A stretch of DNA of 64,000 nt from an uncultured Thalassotalea sp. (lineage in GTDB: Bacteria; Pseudomonadota; Gammaproteobacteria; Enterobacterales; Alteromonadaceae). Shown here one piece after another: positions 44,799-53,588 of the stretch. Both the position numbers and the translations under genes were made by a program. The stretch covers positions 221,304 to 285,303 of the forward strand of contig CANLNK010000002.1 in the NCBI GenBank assembly GCA_947492575.1, in the 5' to 3' direction. The stretch's first letter is position 1. Every line of letters starts with the position of its first letter. The notes under the pieces were generated by a model. That model had not been told where the DNA came from. It saw only the letters and a list, made by a program, of their open reading frames with translations, and ran no database searches.

Positions 44799-46595
44799 AT
44801 GCCTGAGTACAAAGCACCACTGAGAGACGTAAAGTTCGTTCTGCAAGAATTGTTATCGTGTGAGTCCTTGTATCAACAATTAGGCTACGAAGAAGCAACC
44901 AACGATATGATTGAAGCCATCATGTCTGAAGCGGCAAAGTTCACCGAACAAGTTGTTGCACCTCTTAACCAGTCTGGTGACCAACAGGGTTGTAAATGGG
45001 AGGATGGAAACGTCACTACGCCGGATGGTTTTAAAGACGCTTATCAACAGTACATCAATGGTGGCTGGCCAACGCTTTCTCAATCTGAAGAATTTGGCGG
45101 TCAAGGTCTTCCTCACTCTCTCAATATTACAGTGTCCGAAATGATTATTGGCGCAAATCACAGCTTTGCTATGTACCCGGGTTTAAGCCACGGTGCCAGC
45201 GCCACTATCGAAGCACATGGCACAGAAGAACAAAAGCAAATTTTTTTACCGCAGCTGGTGAACGGTAACTGGACTGGTACCATGTGTCTCACCGAACCAC
45301 ATTGCGGCACGGATTTAGGTATGCTGCGAACTAAAGCCGAGCTCCAAGATGACGGCAGCTATTCAATTACGGGTACCAAGATATTTATTTCATCAGGCGA
45401 CCATGACCTATCAGATAATATAATCCATATTGTTATTGCACGTATTCCAGGTTCGCCTGCTGGTACTAAAGGCATCTCACTTTTTGCTGTACCTAAAATG
45501 TCGATTAACGACGATGGCTCTGTCGGCGATCGAAACGGTGTTAACTGTGGTTCAATCGAACACAAAATGGGGATCAATGGCAACGCAACTTGCGTAATTA
45601 ACTTTGATGGTGCGAAAGGTTATCTGCTAGGTGAAGTAAATCGCGGCCTTAACTGCATGTTTACCTTTATGAACGCAGCGCGTATTGGTGTTGCCAACGA
45701 AGGTGTAGGATCAGCGGAAGCAGCCTTTCAAGGCGCACTAGCCTACGCGAAAGATAGATTACAAATGCGTTCACTAACTGGTCCTAAAAACCCCGACGGC
45801 CCAGCAGATCCTATTATTGTGCATCCAGATGTACGTCGCATGTTGCTGACTCAAAAAACCATTGCAGAAGGTGGACGCGCATTCGTTTCATACCTTGCTC
45901 AGTTGGTTGATATTGGTCATCGTGAAACTGATGCGGCGAAACGCAAAGAAGTCGACACCAAACTTGCGCTATTAACGCCGATTGCCAAAGCATTCTTGTC
46001 CGAACTAGGATTTGAAGCTACCAGCCACGGTGTTCAAATCTTTGGTGGCCATGGCTTTATCAAAGAATGGGGTATGGAGCAGTTAATGCGTGATACCAAG
46101 ATCACGTGTATTTATGAAGGTACTACAGGTATTCAAGCACTAGACCTACTCGGCCGAAAAGTGCTTGGCACACAAGGTGAAGTGTTAAAACCTTTCGCTC
46201 AAGAAGTAACGGTCTTCTGCCAAGAAAATTACGATAACCCTGCTATGGCTGAATTTATCAAGCCAATCATGGCATATGCACAAGAGTGGCAAGGCTTAAC
46301 CGAAACCATTGCTAAAAAAGCGATGAGTAACCCTGACGAAGTGGGTGGCGCCTCAGTGGATTACCTAATGTATTCTGGCTACGTAACGCTTGCTTATTTC
46401 TGGGCAAGATCAGCGAAAGTCGCTCAAGATAAAATTGCCGCAGGCAGTGATGAGGTCGATTTCTACCAAGCTAAAATACAAGCAGCACAGTTCTACTTCC
46501 AACGTATGTTACCTCGCGCAAAGGGTCATGCCGCATGTATGGTAAATGGTGTTGACTCAATGATGGCGATGGATAGTGGCGCCTTCCAGTTCTAG
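44799..46595 (+). CDS. Acyl-CoA dehydrogenase with C-terminal extension, copy 1
   Basis: FAD-dependent acyl-CoA dehydrogenase of fatty acid beta-oxidation, 598 residues. N-terminal helical domain (PEYKAPLRDVKFVLQELL), the FAD/substrate motifs TMCLTEPHCGTDLGMLRTKA and GTKIFISSGDHDLSDN, and the C-terminal helical domain with Glu440 in IYEGTTGIQALDLLGRK as the probable catalytic base. The last 130 residues are the extra C-terminal domain typical of the large (about 600-residue) class, often annotated as long-chain enzymes. GGAGACG is the ribosome binding site. A paralogue of equal length lies at 53589-55385 in reverse orientation. Confidence 0.92.
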   Translation: MPEYKAPLRDVKFVLQELLSCESLYQQLGYEEATNDMIEAIMSEAAKFTEQVVAPLNQSGDQQGCKWEDGNVTTPDGFKDAYQQYINGGWPTLSQSEEFGGQGLPHSLNITVSEMIIGANHSFAMYPGLSHGASATIEAHGTEEQKQIFLPQLVNGNWTGTMCLTEPHCGTDLGMLRTKAELQDDGSYSITGTKIFISSGDHDLSDNIIHIVIARIPGSPAGTKGISLFAVPKMSINDDGSVGDRNGVNCGSIEHKMGINGNATCVINFDGAKGYLLGEVNRGLNCMFTFMNAARIGVANEGVGSAEAAFQGALAYAKDRLQMRSLTGPKNPDGPADPIIVHPDVRRMLLTQKTIAEGGRAFVSYLAQLVDIGHRETDAAKRKEVDTKLALLTPIAKAFLSELGFEATSHGVQIFGGHGFIKEWGMEQLMRDTKITCIYEGTTGIQALDLLGRKVLGTQGEVLKPFAQEVTVFCQENYDNPAMAEFIKPIMAYAQEWQGLTETIAKKAMSNPDEVGGASVDYLMYSGYVTLAYFWARSAKVAQDKIAAGSDEVDFYQAKIQAAQFYFQRMLPRAKGHAACMVNGVDSMMAMDSGAFQF

Positions 46596-46933
46596 CGAAC
46601 AATTTGTACTGTAACTATCCCGGTTACAACGCCAGCCCTCGGGCTGGCTTTTTTATGACTCCCTTTTCATATTTAGTAAGACAGTTTCAGCATGAACTGG
46701 CGAAAAAGAGATCAGAACAAGCTAAATGTTCGTAGACTTCACATTAGGAATTTCGCGCTGAATTAAAGAATCGTTACCTGATGTTAATCATGCATATCTT
46801 GCCGATGTTAAATCGGTAATAATAACGGGCAATGACCGTAAGTAATTGTCTATTAAGACACTTAGCAGACGTTATTTTTTAATACTTCACAAAATATAAA
46901 TAGCAAAATACAAACAACAACTCTAAGCCTTTT
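46596..46933. other. 338-base gap before the TonB receptor gene
   Basis: Holds the terminator at 46631-46654 and the promoter region of the receptor. No Fur-type box (GATAATGATAATCATTATC-like) could be seen. A short CCGAT/ATCGG repeat lies near 46803-46817. No coding region is visible. Confidence 0.55.
46631..46654 (+). terminator. Terminator after first acyl-CoA dehydrogenase gene
   Basis: GCCAGCCC, TC, GGGCTGGC followed by TTTTTT. Confidence 0.93.
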
Positions 46934-49021
46934 ATGAAATCACACTCGACTGAAAACACTGTGCGCAGCTCGTTCCCCGCTTTACACAGCACTTTAGCAA
47001 ACGCCGTCATTGCCGCCCTACTTTGCACCCAAACCGCCTCTTTTGCCGCAGATGATTTTTCTGACATTGAGCGAATTACCGTTACTGCTAGCCCAGAAGC
47101 CACAGCCCTCAAAACCCTGAGTCATAACTTGTCAGTTATTGACAGCGAGCAACTTTCGCTGACTCGACATGAGCATATCAATCAGGTATTCAATACTGTT
47201 CCTGGGGGCTGGATAAGTCGAGGCAACGGGCAAGAGCATTTAACAGCAATTCGCTCTCCTGTGTTAACTGGTGCCGGAGGCTGTGGCGCCTACTTCATGG
47301 CACAAGATGGCATCAGCTTACGAGCGCCTGGGTTTTGTAACACAAATCAACTTTTTGACGTTAATACAGAGCAAGCAGAACGTATCGAAGTACTTCGAGG
47401 CCCAAGCAGTGTTGATTATGGTTCGAATGCTGTACATGGCGTTATCAATGTATTGACACCAGACGCAGTCGGATTTAACAGCCAGAACATTAGTCTAAGT
47501 GCAGGACCACACGATTATATAAAAGGCAGTACACAACTAGCCAACCAATGGAAAAACCATGGTCTGCTCATACAAGCTAATGCGAGTCATGATGGTGGTT
47601 ATAAAGAAGAAAGTGGCTACGACCAACAAAAGTTCGATATCATTCATCAGTACCAAAGTGATAACTTAAGCATCAAGAACGTGCTTTCTGGTAGTAACTT
47701 AAATCAAGAAACTGCTGGCTTTATTCAAGGATTTGAAAGCTATAAAGACGATAGTTTAAAGAAAACCAACCCAAATCCTGAGGCATTTCGAGATAGCCAG
47801 TCGCTCAGAGGCTATAGTGTGATTGAGTATATCCAGTCACCTGACACAAGCTTTACTATTGCCCCTTATTTCCGCTGGACGGATATGGCATTCCTACAAC
47901 ATTTTTTACCGTGGAAAGCACTAGAAGAAAATAGCCAAAAAAGTGTCGGCATTAACATCAGAGCTACCAAACGCTTTGAGAAGTTTAACCTCCACTACGG
48001 ACTTGATAGTGACTTTACCGAAGGCAAATTGACGGAAACTCAAGCTGAAGATTTTGCACCGACGTTACCAGCAGGCATGCATTATGACTACACGGTTGAC
48101 GCGCACGTTATATCGCCATTTATGCAGTTTGATTGGCAAGCCAGTTCAGGACTAAACATCACGGGTGGTCTTCGTTACGACATGACGGAATACGACTACG
48201 ATAACCGTGAAAGTGATGGCAGTGCTTGTGCGCCAGAGGTGACGAATTGCCGCTTCACAAGACCAATAGACCAAACAGTCAATTATGATGAATTGTCATA
48301 TCAGCTAGGGGCGAACTATGCGCTTAGCGAAAACCTTTATTTATACAGTCAATTCTCAACTGGCTACCGCGCTCCTCAAGCAACAGAGTTATTTAGATTG
48401 CAAGCAGGCCAAACAATCGCCGAGCTTGATGCTGAAGAGCTGGTCTCATACGAACTGGGCATGCGCGGGCAAACAGCAGCGCTAAGCTATGATGTTACGT
48501 TGTTTACCATGGAGAAATCACACTTTATCTTTCAAGACAGCAATAGACGAAACATCAGTAATGGAGAGACTTCTCACCAAGGTATCGAACTCAGCGTGCG
48601 TTACCAATTACCACATCAATTCTACCTGTCTGCACACGGTACATTAGTAAGTCACGAATATGATAATTCGCTTGCTATTGCACGCACAGATATCAAGGGC
48701 AACGAAATTGATACCGCACCAGAGCATATGGGCAGCATTCAATTGGGTTGGCGATCGGAGCATATCAACAGTGAACTTGAGTGGGTACATATGGGCAACT
48801 ATTACCTCAACCCTGAAAATACCGCGGAGTATAACGGTCACAACTTATTAAACCTGCGAGCTGCATACCAATATGGAAACCAATGGCGTTTCAGTGCAAG
48901 GCTACTAAATCTCACTAATGAAGATTACGCTGAACGCGCAGACTTTGGCTTTGGCAACTACCGCTATTTTGTTGGCGAACCACGATCACTATTTGTTTCT
49001 GTCGACTATTTTTTCAGATAG
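46934..49021 (+). CDS. TonB-dependent outer membrane receptor
   Basis: 695 residues. Signal peptide to about residue 39 (VIAALLCTQTASFAA), then a TonB-box-like segment (DIERITVTASPE), a plug domain (INQVFNTVPGGWISRGNGQEHLTAIRSP, TEQAERIEVLRGPSSVDYGSNAVHGVINVLTP) and a 22-strand-type barrel ending in Phe-Arg (YRYFVGEPRSLFVSVDYFFR). A Cys pair in GAGGCGAYFMAQDGISLRAPGFCNT is unusual for a plug. The ligand cannot be told: no siderophore, vitamin or sugar genes are adjacent. It is followed by a GMC oxidoreductase in the same direction, but a terminator separates them. The ribosome binding site is weak. Confidence 0.88.
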   Translation: MKSHSTENTVRSSFPALHSTLANAVIAALLCTQTASFAADDFSDIERITVTASPEATALKTLSHNLSVIDSEQLSLTRHEHINQVFNTVPGGWISRGNGQEHLTAIRSPVLTGAGGCGAYFMAQDGISLRAPGFCNTNQLFDVNTEQAERIEVLRGPSSVDYGSNAVHGVINVLTPDAVGFNSQNISLSAGPHDYIKGSTQLANQWKNHGLLIQANASHDGGYKEESGYDQQKFDIIHQYQSDNLSIKNVLSGSNLNQETAGFIQGFESYKDDSLKKTNPNPEAFRDSQSLRGYSVIEYIQSPDTSFTIAPYFRWTDMAFLQHFLPWKALEENSQKSVGINIRATKRFEKFNLHYGLDSDFTEGKLTETQAEDFAPTLPAGMHYDYTVDAHVISPFMQFDWQASSGLNITGGLRYDMTEYDYDNRESDGSACAPEVTNCRFTRPIDQTVNYDELSYQLGANYALSENLYLYSQFSTGYRAPQATELFRLQAGQTIAELDAEELVSYELGMRGQTAALSYDVTLFTMEKSHFIFQDSNRRNISNGETSHQGIELSVRYQLPHQFYLSAHGTLVSHEYDNSLAIARTDIKGNEIDTAPEHMGSIQLGWRSEHINSELEWVHMGNYYLNPENTAEYNGHNLLNLRAAYQYGNQWRFSARLLNLTNEDYAERADFGFGNYRYFVGEPRSLFVSVDYFFR

Positions 49022-49326
49022 GCACTTAATACCAATTTAATTAAAGGTGTTTTAATTAAAGATGTAAGTAAAGGGTTATTGAAAAGCCAATTTTAGGTCT
49101 TTTTAATAGCCCTTTTTTGATCAAGTTCATTTATGGCAGATGAAAAAATCGTTTAAATTCGTGATAAAAACTGTAATCTTAACAAACGACTCATAACTCG
49201 TCTGATGACTTATAATCGGCATTAGTTATCAGTGCTGGCTAAAAGATTAGCGACTAAAAATAACAGCTAAAAAAGCTGAATCAGCCATACCAGAAAAAAT
49301 AACAACGACAAATCAACAGGTAGTTT
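49022..49326. other. 305-base gap between TonB receptor and GMC gene
   Basis: Contains an AT-rich inverted repeat (TAATTAAA/TTTTAATTA near 49038-49060), the terminator at 49073-49118 and the presumed promoter of the GMC gene. No coding region is visible. Confidence 0.55.
49073..49118 (+). terminator. Terminator after the TonB receptor
   Basis: GGGTTATTGAAAAG pairs over 14 bases with CTTTTTAATAGCCC (two G-U pairs), followed by six T residues. Confidence 0.85.
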
Positions 49327-50946
49327 ATGACATCAAGTTTCAAACAGTGCTATGACTTTATTATCGTAGGCGGAGGATCTGCTGGCTGTGTGCTAGCCGA
49401 TAAGCTGTCAGCTTCAGGGCAACATCAAGTATGCCTTATCGAAGCGGGTCCGAAAGACTCTTCGCCATTAATTCATATACCACTTGGCGTCGTGGAATTA
49501 ATGAAGAGCCGACGTTTAAATTGGTTATACAATAGTGGCCCTGAAGCTTCCCAAAATGATCGTGAAATATTTAACCCCCGCGGCAAAACCCTTGGCGGTA
49601 GCAGCTCTGTAAATGCCATGCTCTACATCCGCGGTCAAAAAGAGGATTATGACCACTGGCGCGATTTAGGTAACGAAGGTTGGGGATACGACGACGTATT
49701 GCCTTACTTTAAGGCTACTCAGCACCAAGAACGCGGCGCAGACGATTATCACGGTGTCGACGGCCCATTAAACGTTGCTGAATCTCGATCTAAATTACCT
49801 ATTTTTGATAACTTTATTCAATCAGCTATCAACGCTGGCTTTCCTGCCAACAATGATTTTAATGGAGAACAACAAGAAGGCATAGGTTATTTTCAGGTTA
49901 CTCAAAAAGATGGTAAACGTTGTAGCGCAGCCAAGGCGTTTTTGACTCCTAACTTATCAAGAAAAAACTTAACTGTTATCACCGATGCACTGGTTGAAAA
50001 AATCATTCTCGAGGATAAAAAAGCCGTTGGTATCCGTTTTAAGCGCAAGCAAAAGGTAGTCGAACTAGGCGCCAATAAAGAAGTAATTTTGAGTGCAGGT
50101 GCGTTTAACTCTCCTCAACTACTAATGCTTTCAGGGATAGGTCCACAAATAGAATTAGACAAACACAATATTCCTTTGGAACATCCACTAGAGGGCGTGG
50201 GTCAAAACCTGCAAGAGCATGTCGATACACTCGTCGTTAAGGAGTACACGGATACCGACATTATCGCTTACCGTCCCAAAGCACTAGCGAAACTGGCACC
50301 AAGCGCATTTAAGTTTTTTACTGAACAAAGTGGTGTTTTGACGAGTGCCGTTGCAGAAGCCGGAGGCTTTATAAAAACCTCGGATGCAGCTGAAACACCC
50401 GACTTACAACTCCACTTTATTCCAGCTGCAATGGACGACCATGGTCGCAACCTTAAGATGTTGTTTAAATATGGCGTAGCAATTCATGCGTGTTTACTTC
50501 GCCCCAAAAGTCGCGGCAGTGTAACGCTATACGGAAGCGCACCACACTTGAACCCAAACATTACTCTCAACATGCTCTCTCACCCAGACGATCAAGCACT
50601 CATGATAAAAGCGATAAAGAGGGCGAGAGAAATATTTGCTCAGCCCCCTGTTGCAAACAAGGTAACCAATGAAATATTTCCAGGTGAAGCTTGCCAGTCA
50701 GACGAAGACATACTTGAGTTTTTGAAAAACAAAGCAAGTACCATCTATCACCCTGTCGGCACGTGCAAAATGGGGCGAGATGAGTTGGCCGTGGTCGATA
50801 ACGAGCTAAAAGTACATGGCATTGACAGGTTACGTGTGGTTGACGCATCGATAATGCCGACTGTCGTCAGCGGTAATACCAATGCGCCGACCATCATGAT
50901 CGCAGCGAAAATAGCTGACAATATACTTGCTACCTATAGCAGCTAA
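49327..50946 (+). CDS. GMC-family FAD-dependent oxidoreductase (choline/alcohol dehydrogenase-like)
   Basis: 539 residues. N-terminal FAD-binding motif IIVGGGSAGCVLADKLS (GxGxxG at about 15-20) with CLIEAGPKDSS, the GMC signature PRGKTLGGSSSVNAMLYIRG, and the active-site pair His475 (IYHPVGTCKMG) and Asn519 (VSGNTNAPTIMIAA). No signal peptide, so probably cytoplasmic or membrane-associated. The family oxidises alcohols such as choline or aliphatic alcohols; the absence of betB/betI neighbours argues against a specialised BetA role, and an AlkJ-like alcohol dehydrogenase is equally possible. Confidence 0.9.
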   Translation: MTSSFKQCYDFIIVGGGSAGCVLADKLSASGQHQVCLIEAGPKDSSPLIHIPLGVVELMKSRRLNWLYNSGPEASQNDREIFNPRGKTLGGSSSVNAMLYIRGQKEDYDHWRDLGNEGWGYDDVLPYFKATQHQERGADDYHGVDGPLNVAESRSKLPIFDNFIQSAINAGFPANNDFNGEQQEGIGYFQVTQKDGKRCSAAKAFLTPNLSRKNLTVITDALVEKIILEDKKAVGIRFKRKQKVVELGANKEVILSAGAFNSPQLLMLSGIGPQIELDKHNIPLEHPLEGVGQNLQEHVDTLVVKEYTDTDIIAYRPKALAKLAPSAFKFFTEQSGVLTSAVAEAGGFIKTSDAAETPDLQLHFIPAAMDDHGRNLKMLFKYGVAIHACLLRPKSRGSVTLYGSAPHLNPNITLNMLSHPDDQALMIKAIKRAREIFAQPPVANKVTNEIFPGEACQSDEDILEFLKNKASTIYHPVGTCKMGRDELAVVDNELKVHGIDRLRVVDASIMPTVVSGNTNAPTIMIAAKIADNILATYSS

Positions 50947-51434
50947 ATTTGGACTGCGACCGTAGAATCCTACACCATAGAAACTAACTGCTGTAAAACT
51001 CTATATTACAGTGGTTAGTTTTACACCATGACAAAGCATAGGGCACTTTCAAGTAACAAGACACTCAGATAATTTGCCTTACCTAATTGATATCACTTCA
51101 ACCAGTTTTTGACTCTTTGTTAATGACAGCTCATTAGCTTAATAAGCATATAAAAATGAACAGTTTCCCAGCAGTAGTTAGACAGATTTCGCAAATAATT
51201 CGAAACAGCAAAATAAACCTGTAATTATCTTCCTCTATTCTGCATATTCTTTTAAATATTAGAAAGTTAATAAGAGCTCGTAACGGATTATGGCTGTGCT
51301 CGAAGTAGTGATCCGTTTCAGCTTTTTCGCTTTTTCGCGCCTATTAGCTCTTATCGTACTAAGAACAATTCAACGTCAGAGGATATTGATAGTTGAACTT
51401 AATGCAATCGGTATTATTTACGAGATATTCACTA
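50947..51434. other. 488-base gap before the chemoreceptor gene
   Basis: Contains the stem at 50981-51022 and an otherwise unremarkable AT-rich stretch. No sigma-28 or sigma-54 motif was found in front of the chemoreceptor, and no convincing small gene. Confidence 0.55.
50981..51022 (+). terminator. Terminator-like stem after GMC gene
   Basis: AAACTAAC..CTGTAA pairs with TTACAG..GTTAGTTT around a small internal TG/TG mismatch; a short T run follows. Long stem but weak T tract. Confidence 0.65.
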
Positions 51435-52979
51435 ATGGGCAAAGAGCAGCTATTTTCAGAATCAGAGATTCTCCTTTCCACCACCGACTTAGACAGTCAT
51501 ATCAAATATGCCAATAAGCACTTTTGCGACATCGCAGGCTATTCACTCGACGAAATGGTCGGTAAGCCACATAATATGGTGCGCCATGGTGATATGCCGA
51601 AAGCCGCCTTTAAAGACTTGTGGCATTATATTCGTGATGGTAAGTCTTGGATGGGGCCTGTTAAAAATCGCTGTAAAAATGGCGATTATTATTGGGTAAA
51701 CGCGTTTGTTACACCAATAAAAGACGCACAGGGAAAAACGTTCGAGTATCAATCGGTTCGCACCAGCCCTGAACGTGATGTTGTAAAGCGCGCCGAAGAT
51801 TTATATGCCAAATTAAACCGTGGTAAAACACCACGAGTCATTACCCAACAAATAGATATGACACTTATCTGCCAAGTACTATTTTCGATGATCTTAGTCT
51901 TTTCAATAGCAAGCCCTTTTATCGGCACTTCACTATGGCTAGCGGTGCCAATGATGTTAGCATCACTTACTGGTACGGTGGCTTTTAGTTTATGGCGAAA
52001 AAGATATCAGGTGCTTATAAAAGAAGCAAAGTCTGTGTTCGACAATAAACTCATGAGTTACTTATATTCAGGCACTAATGACGATATCGGCGCATTGTCA
52101 TTGGCGTTGAAGATGCGAAAAGCAGAGCTGAACGCAGTTGTGGGTCGAGTAAGCGATGTGTCAGAAACGATCACTGATACCGCCCAACAGTCTTCTAATC
52201 GTGGCGAAGAAGTCGCCAGTATCTTAAGTAGCCAAAAAGATGAAACCTCACAGATCGCGACGGCAATAAGCGAAATGTCATCAACGATTCAAGAAATTGC
52301 TCAAGTTGTCGCGGAAAGCTCGACAACTGCGCAGCAAGGTCTTGATATTTCGGCAAGTAGCCAATCTGTCGTCAGCGAAACAATTGATGCTATCAACCAG
52401 CTATCGCATCAGCTATCGGAAGTCGATCACGCTATAACTCGCCTAACTGACGGCAGTAGGGCGATAGAAACCGTTCTTGATGAAATTAGCAGTATTGCCG
52501 ACCAAACGAACTTGCTAGCCCTAAATGCAGCAATTGAAGCAGCGAGAGCAGGAGAGCAAGGTCGAGGTTTCGCTGTAGTTGCAGAGGAAGTAAGAGCACT
52601 TGCGATGCGCACCCAACAATCTACCGAAGAAATCAATAAGCTGTTAACGCAGCTTCAGCACGAATCCAATTCTGCGATTGAGGCAATGAGCCACGGTAAC
52701 ACCTTATCAAGCAACTGTGTTACGCTGGCTGGACAAACCGGCGAGTCCCTGACGCGCATCAACACCGAAGTGAATCAACTGGCAAGTATTAGCGATCAAA
52801 TCGCGACTGCTGTTGAAGAGCAGTCTGTTGTTGCCGAACAAGTCAGTCAAAACATTATTGCTATTAGTGATATGTCGGCCGAAAGTGAAGAGCATGGACG
52901 TACAGCGGTAGGCTTAAGCAGTGCCTTGCTTGCGAACTTAACGGAGCAAAACAATTTAATTGTCCAATTTAGAAGCTAA
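51435..52979 (+). CDS. Aer-type PAS-domain methyl-accepting chemotaxis protein
   Basis: 514 residues from the ATG at 51435; an ATG 14 codons upstream is in frame. An N-terminal cytoplasmic PAS domain ([41 protein letters not shown]-type sequence at about 14-110, with [22 protein letters not shown]) resembles the FAD-binding PAS of Aer. Two closely spaced membrane helices follow (about 144-163 and 167-187), then a degenerate HAMP-like region and the signalling domain, whose tip is [20 protein letters not shown] near 355-375. There is no periplasmic sensor domain and no C-terminal CheR-tethering pentapeptide. Likely role: energy or redox taxis. Confidence 0.92.
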   Translation: MGKEQLFSESEILLSTTDLDSHIKYANKHFCDIAGYSLDEMVGKPHNMVRHGDMPKAAFKDLWHYIRDGKSWMGPVKNRCKNGDYYWVNAFVTPIKDAQGKTFEYQSVRTSPERDVVKRAEDLYAKLNRGKTPRVITQQIDMTLICQVLFSMILVFSIASPFIGTSLWLAVPMMLASLTGTVAFSLWRKRYQVLIKEAKSVFDNKLMSYLYSGTNDDIGALSLALKMRKAELNAVVGRVSDVSETITDTAQQSSNRGEEVASILSSQKDETSQIATAISEMSSTIQEIAQVVAESSTTAQQGLDISASSQSVVSETIDAINQLSHQLSEVDHAITRLTDGSRAIETVLDEISSIADQTNLLALNAAIEAARAGEQGRGFAVVAEEVRALAMRTQQSTEEINKLLTQLQHESNSAIEAMSHGNTLSSNCVTLAGQTGESLTRINTEVNQLASISDQIATAVEEQSVVAEQVSQNIIAISDMSAESEEHGRTAVGLSSALLANLTEQNNLIVQFRS

Positions 52980-53087
52980 AGGATTATTCGCTTGAAGATG
53001 CATAAGAGCAAGGCAGAAGTGTTTAACCCTAATAACTGCGTGGCCCTAATAACTAAAATAGCTGCACTGAAGTAGGAAAGCTGACTG

Positions 53088-53486
53088 ATGATGACAAATG
53101 GTGTATTTAAACCTCATGGTTACTTTTCTATCACTGTAGAGTCCGATGTATTAATCGTCGATAGCGTCGGCCCGTTTAATATTGAACTCGTTGTGAAATA
53201 CCTAGAAGCACTCGAAGAGAAAATTGCTGGGTTTGACGGCCGGCAATGGCGACAAATTATCGTGCTTCGCGAAGATAGTTTGTTTACGCCAGACGCTCTG
53301 GAGGCACTCAAGAACACAGTGAAGTATCGCATGTCTAAAGGTTTAATATACTCTGCCGTTGTTATAGAACACTCCGAGGTAAAGCACCTTATTGAGCACC
53401 AACTTGCGAGTATCTACAAAAGCCTCGATTTACCCCATAGCTTCTATGGAGCATTGCCCGAAGCCAAACAAGCGCTCAATTTATAA
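53088..53486 (+). CDS. Small STAS/SpoIIAA-like protein of unknown function
   Basis: 132 residues, soluble, with ATGATG at the start behind AGGAAAG. The alternation (GYFSITVESDVLIVDSVGPFNIELVVKYLEALEEKI, then WRQIIVLREDSLFTPDALEALKNTVKYRMSKGLIYSAVVIE) suggests an alpha/beta fold like STAS or SpoIIAA-like domains; this is inferred from pattern, not a recognised signature. It lies 108 bases after the PAS chemoreceptor and before a shared terminator, so it may be co-transcribed and act with that receptor. Confidence 0.65.
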   Translation: MMTNGVFKPHGYFSITVESDVLIVDSVGPFNIELVVKYLEALEEKIAGFDGRQWRQIIVLREDSLFTPDALEALKNTVKYRMSKGLIYSAVVIEHSEVKHLIEHQLASIYKSLDLPHSFYGALPEAKQALNL

Positions 53487-53501
53487 CATGCCATAGCACA
53501 C

Positions 53502-53529
53502 AAAAAAGCCCGCTATATGCGGGCTTTTT
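53502..53529. terminator. Bidirectional terminator between convergent genes
   Basis: AAAAAGCCCGC, TATAT, GCGGGCTTTTT with A and T runs on the two sides; serves the small STAS-like gene (plus) and the second acyl-CoA dehydrogenase gene (minus). Confidence 0.93.
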
Positions 53530-53588
53530 ATTTAATAAACTCTTAAGCAGCTTCACTAGCTTGGTAAGCCTGCCTTAAGCCATTATTT

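Noticed and set aside
51290-51517. 75-codon frame in front of the PAS chemoreceptor
   Set aside because: It overlaps the chemoreceptor start in another frame and ends inside the PAS domain; no recognisable product and no good ribosome binding site.
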